In this document: positions 56,201 to 64,000 of the stretch, piece by piece
How the letters are laid out: the number at the start of each line of letters is the position of its first letter
Numbering within the stretch: position 1 is the stretch's first letter
From: Acrasis kona
Lineage: Eukaryota; Heterolobosea; Eutetramitea; Acrasida; Acrasidae
DNA length: 64,000 bases
Assembly: GCA_026419775.2 (NCBI GenBank)
Contig: JAOPGA020001209.1
Span: 1 to 64,000 of the forward strand
Direction: 5' to 3'
The notes under the pieces: generated by a model
What the model saw: the letters and a program-made list of their open reading frames with translations, nothing else
What the model was told of the DNA's origin: nothing
The model's database searches: none
Position numbers and translations under genes: made by a program

Positions 56201-58712
56201 AAATTTGTCGATCCCTCAAATGGATTGTATCAAATTACTAATGAGATTAATATCTCTCAAACCAGATTTGTTAGATTCTGAATCATGGATGAGTTTTACG
56301 TTATGTTTCATTTGTTCCAAATGTGATCCATTAATCAATTTTCAATCTCAAATTGATAGTGTATTTTTATCATCTACTAGCTTTAAGAGCGATTCCTTCT
56401 TGTTGTTAATGAAGGGACTATGTGATGCAGATTCGATCCATTTGAACAAATTTCAATCTTCATCTGATTCGAGAGCATGTATCGATAGAATCTTGGAAGT
56501 TGTTTTTTTCAACATGATGAGACCACATGATTGTTTATTGAACATGTGGTCCATATTCGGAAATCACCTGGTCAACTTACTTTACAAATCAAAATCAAAT
56601 CAAGAATTCATCATTGATACAATACGTCATTTACTAAACACATTCATCGATCACATTCCAGATTCATCCGATCGCATTTTATACCCACTGGTTGACTGTT
56701 TCAAAAGGAGCGGATCTAAATGTAATCTTCGAGAATTACTAATCAATAACGTAATGGGACCCATCATCATGCGAAAGAAGAATACGTTAAAGGTGGGTTG
56801 GAAATCCATTTTGGATTCCATTTCAACATGTGTGAAATTTGCAAATACGACCGATGTGATTTCGGAATATTTGTTCGATGAGTATATATCGCCCACCATC
56901 ATCAACGCAAATACTTGTAAGGACATGTTTCAATTTGGATGTTTTTCAAATTTGGTCAAATGCTTATCGTCATTTGCAAATCGACAGAGTCAAGGTCCAA
57001 TCTCAAACATTGCAGTGGAGTACATCGTCATGTGCGCTCAGAACATTGCAATGAATCGTATACAAGGACTAACTCATGACCGTGGCGATGAATGGAAATT
57101 AATTTGTGATGCAATGTGTGAAATTGCATGTGATGCGATGGACCATCACATTCGTCATTTTGCATTAGATAGCATGAATAACATTTTACGACAGCATTGT
57201 GTCGGTAAGCAATCGCCAGAGTGGTGGGATGATTTATTTGGAAATTGCATTTTTCCAATCATGTCGAATGTGATTGAAAGAGAATGCGATAACAACATTA
57301 TCATGGTGAGCGAATCATCCACGAAGATCACCGATGATGTGCATAGATGTGCAGCGTTGCTCACTGAATGGGTCGGCGTCACGATGCCTCACATGTGTAG
57401 CGTGGTGGTCAACTTGGCATCCGACACGTTAGTTGACCATGAGGGATATGTATTGTTGGTGAATATGATCGGCGACATGTTTGCTCACAGCAGCAGTGAT
57501 AATTGTAATGGTCAACTTGGCAGGCGCGTAATCTTTAATCACAAATTAGCAGAGATGGGTAGAGATTTGATCGTCAATTTGATGAAAAGAGACGACATGA
57601 CCCAAGATAAGTGGTGCACGTTGAGAGATCGCATTCGTGATTTGATTCTGGTTGACACCAATGCACCCAGTCACATCTCCAACCAGAGATTTAACGTCGA
57701 TGTCGATGTTTTTGATGTCGAGTATAAAGTTCACATTTGTTTGATCCATCTTGTTGATTTGATGGTGACTAATTTTTGTTGCATCGAAAAAACATTAAAA
57801 ATAAAGATGGACCTAAATGATGTAAAAATGTTCTTAGAAATTGTTTGGTCTTCTTATTCGAATGCTCACGAATTGCATCAAGATTTATTGAGCGCTCAAT
57901 TAAGAGAGACTAGAAGAGTTTCCAAACGTTACAATCGTATGGTTCATTTGAGACCAAGATTGATAAGGCACGAAAGTGCTACGTTGACTGTTTATTTGAA
58001 AATGTTGTTTAGCATGTTGACTTGTAGTGATGAGTTGGCAGTCAAGACGTCCATAAAGATTTTATTGCCGTTGAGCCGAGATTTGATTGATGCTTACCTT
58101 AATGGGATCGGAGAAAAAATATCTTTGCCGGATCAACTCGGGGTTCAAGCTGTCCAAAATATAGATAATCGACTCAAAATTGATTTGAATCTTTTAGAAA
58201 AGGTCAATCATGACGGAGGAGAAGACGACGATGACGATGTGGTGGTTAGGTTGGATACAAAGATCGGAACCATAAGTAGAGACTTGATTAGAGTGTTATC
58301 GCCTCAAGATGAAGACGAAGAGTCGATCCCATCACCACGTGTCCATTCACCTCACAGGAGAAGTGTTACACAGTTGGAGACTTTTGAGAGGCCTACGGAT
58401 GACACATCACAACGGGTCAAGACCTCTCAGAAGAGGAGGAGAAGTATACAGTTGGAGAATGTTAGAAGTTCGTCTCAATCAAATGCTGCCTTCTTGATGG
58501 AACATATGGAACAAGATGTAAAAATGAATAAGGAGATGGTGGGTATTGTTAGTTTGCTGTTGAATGAGTTTTTGAAAATGGAGAAAGATGTGTTTGATGT
58601 GTTTATGGAACATATTTATGATTCGCTGATTGATTTGGTTTTAAGTGATACAATTCGGATTAGAGAACCTTTGCGTGCTATAATAGTGAGAAGACGAAAA
58701 AGTCATGTATAA
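53237..58712 (+). CDS. BIG/ARFGEF-family DCB-HUS-HDS protein lacking a Sec7 domain
   Basis: Exons 53237-53347, 53389-53591 and 53630-58712 with introns of 41 and 38 bp encode 1,798 residues. Residues about 105-275 match a BIG-type DCB domain (LECVQKLVAYGFIENT, then a run ending LNSRIFSNLDAF). Residues about 470-655 match HUS (KLCKFCLKPIS, VLTRVLLPIMSSSY, a QKNVILNNLEKI helix and YRDCNQNVLVEIVNHL). From about 815, HDS-like helical repeats follow (LLHSLSTCLES, ALACIENLSNVAIRF and LISLKPDLLDSESWMSF) to a BIG-like end (YDSLIDLVLSDTIRIREPLR). Where the Sec7 ARF exchange domain should sit (about 660-815) there is only an acidic, low-complexity linker. Such a protein would act like MON2 as a Golgi or endosome scaffold. 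Family assignment is by eye but consistent across three domains. Confidence 0.68.
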
Positions 58713-58758
58713 AAAAGTACTTTGTTAAATTATAAAGATTTGTTCTTAATGAGTGCGT

Positions 58759-59347
58759 TTATTTTAGTTCTGTTAGTTGCTCAATGATTTTATCGGCTCC
58801 TGTGTTCTTGAAGTCTCCTGGAGAATCCTCAACATTGAGAGCTACTACTTTACCATCATCGACGATCATGGAGAAACGTTTTGATCTTGGGCCAAGTCCA
58901 GCATTTGTCAAGTCAATGTTTAGATCGATACTTTTAACAAACTGTCCAGAGGGATCAGCCAAAAACAACACATCTTCTGATTCCTTTGCGACTTGATCTT
59001 GCCATGCTTTCATCACAAAAGCGTCGTTTACGCTGACGCATGCAACGTCAGTGATACCGTGTTTACCTTTGAGGTCCTTTGCTTTTTCCAAAAAAGATGG
59101 TACATGCTTGTTTGTGCAAACGGGAGTGAAAGCGCCTATAATCATTAATACATTATTGAAGAAAATTAATACCTGGAATTCCAAACAAGACAACTTTCTT
59201 TCCTTTTGCGAACAAATCTGAAGTGGTCACTTTGTTGCGTTGTGTATCGTACATAGTTATTGGTTCAGTTGGTACTACATTGGGGAAGGTTGTTGAGTAT
59301 CTTGCAATTGAGAAGATTGCACGGTTGGAGGCTAGTTGACGGATCAT
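58759..59347 (-). CDS. PRDX5: Peroxiredoxin 5, probably mitochondrial
   Basis: Exons 59173-59347 and 58759-59135 with a 37-bp intron encode 183 residues. The N-terminus MIRQLASNRAIFSIARYST is Arg/Ser-rich and amphipathic, as in a mitochondrial presequence. The peroxidatic cysteine lies in AFTPVCTNKHVPSF, with DVACVSVNDAFVMKAW and FSMIVDDGKVVALNVEDSPG typical of atypical 2-Cys Prx5. It reduces hydrogen peroxide and alkyl peroxides with thioredoxin. The stop lies in AATAAA. It is head-to-head with the next small gene, with only 27 bp between start codons. Confidence 0.94.
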
Positions 59348-59374
59348 TGTATCAAGTTTGCTGTTACAATAAAA
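59348..59374. promoter_or_regulatory. 27-bp divergent start region
   Basis: The peroxiredoxin 5 and complexin-like start codons are 27 bp apart on opposite strands. Any core promoter must overlap one of the coding regions, or one gene must start inside the other's transcription unit. Confidence 0.4.
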
Positions 59375-59644
59375 ATGGATTGCTGCAATGTGTTCATGTT
59401 ATGGCGTGCAAGAAGTGCCGTGAACGAGCAGGTTAGCCTCGTGCAAGACACTTTTAAAGAAGAAGAAAAGAGAGAACCAGGAACATTCGAAAAAATTGAA
59501 GATTGGTGGTATGAGTCGGAGACGAGGAAGAAGAAGGAAAAGAAAGAACAGGCATTGGAAAGAAGTCGTGAGAATAGAGAAAGGATAAGACAAAAATATA
59601 ATTATAAAAAAAAAGAGAAATCCTCTGGGTGTACACAACAATAA
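59375..59644 (+). CDS. Small complexin-like protein with CaaX-like C-terminus
   Basis: The frame from ATG at 59375 encodes 89 residues; an ATG 39 bp upstream is in frame but overlaps the neighbour's start. It begins MDCCNVFMLWRARSAV, with two cysteines that could be palmitoylated. A Glu/Lys-rich helix follows (EEEKREPGTFEKIEDWWYES, then KKEQALERSRENRERIRQKY) and it ends KKKEKSSGCTQQ. The spacing of Arg and the RQKYNYKKKE end resemble the SNARE-binding central helix of complexin (R-x-x-I-R-x-K-Y-x-x-KKKE). The last four residues could form a CaaX box. Resemblance to complexin could be compositional. The stop lies in AATAAA. Confidence 0.5.
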   Translation: MDCCNVFMLWRARSAVNEQVSLVQDTFKEEEKREPGTFEKIEDWWYESETRKKKEKKEQALERSRENRERIRQKYNYKKKEKSSGCTQQ

Positions 59645-59795
59645 AAACACTTGTACATACACGAATAGATTTGCTATAAACTTTTAAATTACTCGAGGTG
59701 ATCCTTTAGGCAGTTCAAAGATAAATTTTTGTAATGAATCGTTGACCTGATTGGCCAACTTTTTCCGATTAAAAAATACTTGTTCTCACCGTGAA

Positions 59796-60718
59796 ATGGT
59801 TATTGGTAAAGGGGTACGTTGAATTTGTGTTGTAGTGTATACTGAATAAAAAAAGGCACTATTAGTTACAGGAGCTGTTTTAGGTACAGGTATTCTCGGT
59901 GCTAAAATTGCACACGCAAGCGAAGACCACGCACACCCACCTCACTACCCATGGAACCACAATGGAGCTGCGGAATCATTTGATGCCAAAAGGTATTAAA
60001 GAAAACAACAGTGAATTTACTTTATTTTAGCATTCGTCGTGGATACCAAGTTTACAGAGAAGTTTGCAGCGCATGTCATGGTATGGAATATGTTGCCTTC
60101 CGTCATTTAGGTGAAATTGCTTTCACTGCCAAGGAAGTCAAGCGATATGCAGACGAGACTGAAGTATGGACCGAACCAGATGAAAACAACGAAATCCACA
60201 AGAGACCCGCCAAATCATTTGATTACTTCCCATCTCCTTATAGAAACAAACTTGAGGCACGTGCTGCCAACGGTGGTGCTCTACCACCAGATCTATCAGG
60301 TATCGTCAAAGCCCGTCCAGGAGGAGAAGATTATGTTTTCGCATTGTTGACTGGTTATGATAACCCACCCGCAGGTGTTGAATTGCGTGAAGGCCTCTAC
60401 TACAACCCATACTTCCCAGGAGGAGCTATTGGTATGGCACCACCATTGGCCGACGGAAGTGTCGACTTTGTAGACGGAACACCCGCCACCTTGTCACAAA
60501 TGGCAAAGGACGTAAGCACATTTTTGGCATGGACATCAAGTGAGTGATTTTTAAAATATACTTTTTTAACTATTGTTATAGGAATGGAACAAGATACACG
60601 TAAACAATTTGGTATTAAGGCTACTGTAGGAACAGTCATTGTTGCCGCTGCTGCATGGTACTGGAAGAGATTTAAGTGGTCCACCGTCAAGAATGCACGT
60701 ATCCACTACAGAGATTAA
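59796..60718 (+). CDS. CYC1: Cytochrome c1 (complex III)
   Basis: Exons 59796-59813, 59856-59992, 60031-60539 and 60582-60718 with introns of 38-42 bp encode 266 residues. A hydrophobic sorting segment ([17 protein letters not shown]) is followed by the mature start [12 protein letters not shown]. The haem site is VCSACHGM, the normal two-cysteine form. GMAPPLADG supplies the sixth-ligand methionine, and the C-terminal anchor is [14 protein letters not shown]. The presequence I can see is short (MVIGKG), so an additional 5' exon is possible. It carries electrons from the Rieske protein to cytochrome c on the inner membrane. Confidence 0.95.
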
Positions 60719-60901
60719 GGTTATTATAAAAAAACGAGACACACTCGTCATTAAGGGAACTCGTAAAATGCTGCTTTTAAAATTCCGTTCTTTTTTTCTT
60801 GTTTTGTCTGTTCGTTTTGTGTCAATTTTATTATAATGCTCAACTATAATTTGTCTGGCGGTAAATAAAATCGTTTAGGTTGTTAGAGCAGAAAATAAAT
60901 T

Positions 60902-61875
60902 ATGAACAAAGAAAACATTTACACACCCAGCAATGTATACCAGCCCATACGTGTGAGTGGCACCACAAAGCAGTTCGCTGCTAACATCAATCCTGTCACG
61001 AAACAGGAGGTTGTTAAACAGCAACCAGTTAAAATACAGGAGAAGAAAAGATGGAAATTGGATGACTTTGAGATTGGGAGGCCGTTAGGAAGGGGCAAAT
61101 TTGGTTCTGTTTACATGGCAAGAGAGAAGGAGACTAAATACATTGTAGCATTAAAGGTTCTAGAAAAGAACGAATTAAAGAAAAACAACGTGGAGCACCA
61201 GCTTAGACGTGAGATTGAAATACAATCTCACCTACGACACAAACACATCCTGAGGATGTATGCTTACTTCTACGATGCTGAGAAGGTGTATATTATTTTG
61301 GAGTATGCTGCGAATGGAGAGCTGTACAAAAAGCTACAGGAGGAGAAGACCTTTGACGAGATCCAGGCCGCCAAATATATAGAATCATTAGCAAAAGCAC
61401 TAAAGTACTGTCATGAGAAGGATGTCATCCATCGTGACATCAAACCAGGTAAGAAACCGTGATTACACTTATTTAACATTATTCAGAGAATTTATTATTG
61501 GATAAAAATAATGAGGTCAAGATTGCGGACTTTGGGTGGAGTGTTCATGCACCAAACACACGCCGTCTAACTTTATGTGGTACTATGGATTATTTACCCC
61601 CGGAAATGATTGAAGGGAAAGAGCATGACAAGGGAGTCGACATTTGGTGCTTAGGAGTGTTATGTTACGAGTTTCTTGTTGGCCACCCTCCATTTATGGC
61701 TGAGCGCAGCGACGAGACCTTTAGAAGAATAGTGAACGTTGAATTGACATTTCCAAATCATGTTTCAAGGGACGCCAGGAATCTAATTACACGTTTGTTG
61801 GTGAAGGATAGCTCAAAGAGATTGGATCTCAATGGGATTTTGAATCACCCATGGATAGTAGGTTCTGGATTATAG
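60902..61875 (+). CDS. Aurora kinase
   Basis: Exons 60902-61448 and 61487-61875 with a 38-bp intron encode 311 residues. The N-terminal 50 residues include a KEN motif at residues 3-5 (MNKENIYTP), a possible APC/C degron. The kinase domain opens [20 protein letters not shown]. It has HRDIKPENLLLD with the intron in the Glu-Asn region, DFGWSVHAP, and the Aurora activation segment [19 protein letters not shown] with the activating threonine. It ends LNHPWIV. Aurora kinases control spindle assembly, kinetochore attachment and cytokinesis. A single short N-terminus does not tell A from B type. TAG stop with AATAAA six bases on. Confidence 0.95.
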
Positions 61876-62116
61876 GAATAAACCCGCTCTGTAATTTACA
61901 AACTGACTTACAAATGTGTCTTGTCGCTTCAATTTTAGAAAGTAGATAACGCTTTTAAAAAGTATTTTAGGCACGAACGACAATTTTATATTGAATACTC
62001 CGTAAAATTAGGGTATCCCAGCATAAATGACGTTTTATTTGGTTATTGATAACCTGCGGCACATGAAATTCATCACTCTTCAAATTTTTCCGGCTATAAA
62101 AACAACAAGAAAGCCG

Positions 62117-62987
62117 ATGAACAATCCACACGACGCAAACGAGTTTATAAAGAAAACGCAGGGTCATAGTCCAGAAATTAAAAGAGAGGCCAACTGGGCT
62201 TCCTATGACGAACATTCACATAGTAATCACACCATTCCACAATACAGTCACGCACATGGCGACTACACAAGTCCGACGTCGATAACAAGTTCTTTCGGTG
62301 AAAATCCCCCGCGAGATATATTAAATGATGTCATGCAAAGGGACCACATGATGGGTCGCTATGCAACATTACAGGGCAGTTATTCCCAACCCATACAGAT
62401 GACGCACAATACAGTATTCAACTATCTAGAGCCACACGTCGCGGTCGAACCACCAAGGCTACCAAAAATACAATTCTACAACGAACTTAGCGATCATGCA
62501 GCAGTGCAACCCACTAGCGAGACACCCCAAGAAGTAACCGTGTCTTCGGTGGAAAAGGTAAAAAAAAGAAAGGTAGAAGATAAGAAGGGCCTCGTATTTA
62601 AAGGTTTCGCTCTACAACCTGACAGCAAAAAAATCAAGTTTGTTAACGACGAAAAACTAAAGGAAGGCAAAAATGGTAAGTCCATTACACGCTGCGAACA
62701 GCACAACTCAACATTTATAGATGGAGCTTGGAGCGAGATGGAACATGCTTCCTTTTTAGAGGGACTAGATAAATGCGGAATAGGACAGTGGCGAGGAATC
62801 GCAGAAAACCATGTAAAAACACGAACACGAACACAAGTAGCCAGTCATGCACAAGTAAGCACGTTTCAAAAAAAAACATTCTTACATTTAGAAATTTTTA
62901 AAAAAACAAGGTTACCAATACAAGACAACAACAACAACAACCCCCACAAGTCAAGACAATATCAAGAACCATTCACCAACACAATAA
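62117..62987 (+). CDS. SHAQKYF-type single-repeat Myb transcription factor
   Basis: Two exons, ending at 62854 and covering 62892-62987, flank a 37-bp phase-0 intron and give 277 residues from the ATG at 62117. An in-frame ATG at 62027 would add 30. A long His/Ser/Asn-rich region and a basic KKRKVEDKK patch precede the Myb repeat: GAWSEMEHASFLEGLDKCGI, then WRGIAENHVKTRTRTQVASH. The intron falls in AQ/KFLKKQG, which is the SHAQK[FY][FL] signature. A Thr-rich tail follows. These factors bind GATA-like or I-box DNA in plants, slime moulds and amoebae. Target genes are unknown. Convergent with EFTUD2, 37 bp apart. Confidence 0.85.
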
Positions 62988-63024
62988 CAACAATACATCA
63001 TGTAAAATTAAAAAAACATTTTAA

Positions 63025-64000
63025 TCACAAATAAGCCCTAAATGATTCCTCCATGTCATCCATGGCCAAGCTCTGACTAGCAACCGTCAACAACAGCGGG
63101 TCGTCGAAATACTTTCCGATCGACACGTCCTCGCTCAATCCCTTCCTCCGTCTCGTCTTGACCATAAACTCTCTAGCAAGATACTGCGGAGGAGCAGGTT
63201 CCAACGGTCTCAACACGATGCTCTTATCCAGCGGATCGCCAGGCACGACGCTCCAATGATGAAACACGCTCATGCAGAATGCATTTCCCTGCGTGCTGCT
63301 CCTGATATCAGTCTCCAATCCAAACGAATCAATCACCGGCACAAAGGCCTTGATCACGTAGAGAGGACTTCCTGGCTTCGGTAAATCCTCGGTCACGTGA
63401 CCTCTCCTTCTCTCCAGCACTGCATAAATGACCTTGACGCAATCCAATGGCGTTTGAATCTCCACGTGGTAGACCGGCTCCATGATCCTCGGCGTGGCCG
63501 TCAGGAAGGAAGAGTAGGCCACTCTGCGCGCGGTGGGAATGATCTGTCCACTTCCGCGATGAATGGGCAGATCGGATGCATCCACATTTAATAATTTAAA
63601 TTTCACATTTCGAATGGGTTCGTCGCACAACGGACCCTCTCTCACTCCCCATCGGAATCCTTGAATGATGCTGTCCTTGATTTGATTCAGACGATTGATG
63701 CCATCGGAATCTTTCGTGAACGTTTCGTCCAATAACACGTTGGGACCATGCGTTGGTTCTGGTCCGAATGCCCATACGGATTGACTCGCCAACATGTCCC
63801 ATTCATATTTGGCAAAGAATTTGAATTTCCTTTTTAGGTCCCAATCGAGATTACAAAAATTATTTTCCAAATCTTGAGCCAATCCCCTTTCTAATGGCTC
63901 ACAAATCATTGTTAATTTGTTGTGTTTGTTGGGCGTTTGAGCGAAGCACTTGATGCTGCTCTCCGTTACCGTCTCGCTGAAGCACACGACTGGATCGGCA
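63025..64000 (-). CDS. EFTUD2: EFTUD2/Snu114 U5 snRNP GTPase, C-terminal part
   Basis: The frame is open to the right edge, so the G domain and N-terminus lie outside the window. The visible 325 or so residues are EF-2-like domains III-V with Snu114 features: [52 protein letters not shown] and the end block [20 protein letters not shown], then [20 protein letters not shown]. Those last motifs separate Snu114 from cytosolic EF-2. It controls Brr2 unwinding of U4/U6 in the spliceosome. Stop codon TGA. Confidence 0.95.
   Translation of the reverse strand, partial: ADPVVCFSETVTESSIKCFAQTPNKHNKLTMICEPLERGLAQDLENNFCNLDWDLKRKFKFFAKYEWDMLASQSVWAFGPEPTHGPNVLLDETFTKDSDGINRLNQIKDSIIQGFRWGVREGPLCDEPIRNVKFKLLNVDASDLPIHRGSGQIIPTARRVAYSSFLTATPRIMEPVYHVEIQTPLDCVKVIYAVLERRRGHVTEDLPKPGSPLYVIKAFVPVIDSFGLETDIRSSTQGNAFCMSVFHHWSVVPGDPLDKSIVLRPLEPAPPQYLAREFMVKTRRRKGLSEDVSIGKYFDDPLLLTVASQSLAMDDMEESFRAYL

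Noticed and set aside
53237-58712. Tuberin (TSC2) or RalGAP assignment for the 1,798-residue protein
   Set aside because: There is no RapGAP domain at the C-terminus, and the DCB, HUS and HDS segments fit the BIG family much better.
62854-63034. Unspliced C-terminus of the Myb protein rich in Asn and Lys
   Set aside because: Splicing at 62854/62892 restores the SHAQK signature exactly, so the read-through is an intron artefact.

Overview
The window is nuclear DNA from a free-living, aerobic unicellular eukaryote. Intergenic gaps are very short. Almost every intron I can place is 36-47 bp, with GT-AG ends and donors of the GTAAGT, GTATGT, GTTAGT or GTACGT type. Cytochrome c1 has a normal CxxCH haem site, so the organism respires. 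A BBS4 gene and a CYB5D1 gene point to a flagellum or flagellate ancestry. A SHAQKYF Myb, a TOPLESS-type corepressor, an NPSN-type SNARE, a Zn2Cys6 factor and a divergent beta-tubulin fit an amoeboflagellate-like protist (heterolobosean or amoebozoan). I cannot settle the lineage from this sequence alone.

Layout. 0.26-16.1 kb: a triple-YrhK membrane protein, an ERCC6L/PICH translocase, an ABM-fold protein and a 3,599-residue VPS13, all on the minus strand. 16.1-29.2 kb: a mobile-element island. It holds a 5'-truncated hAT inserted into a TNP2/CACTA-like transposase gene, a Crinkler-like NTPase gene, a second TNP2-like transposase with an N-terminal ubiquitin-like domain, a decayed Crypton-like tyrosine recombinase and an unrecognised broken gene. 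29.5-41.8 kb: Zn2Cys6 factor, SepH/MAP3K-epsilon kinase, BBS4, tRNA-Asp, a sugar-transporter-like MFS protein, an ORF-decay zone and a TOPLESS-like corepressor. 41.8-53.2 kb: Rap1-like protein, RPS5, U1-70K, a repeat-rich unknown, a HAD phosphatase, divergent beta-tubulin, PEX7, CYB5D1 and an NPSN-like SNARE. 53.2-64 kb: a BIG-family protein without a Sec7 domain, peroxiredoxin 5, a small complexin-like protein, cytochrome c1, Aurora kinase, SHAQKYF Myb and the 3' part of EFTUD2/Snu114 running off the right edge.

Several genes serve chromosome segregation and mitotic exit (PICH, Aurora, SepH, beta-tubulin, Rap1-like). This looks like chance neighbourhood, not an operon. The main findings are TAA stops embedded in AATAAA poly(A) signals (including an 18-bp palindrome serving two convergent genes), the Sec7-less BIG protein, PICH and Rap1-like proteins in a protist, a ubiquitin-like domain on a transposase, and the nested transposon island that abuts the VPS13 start codon.
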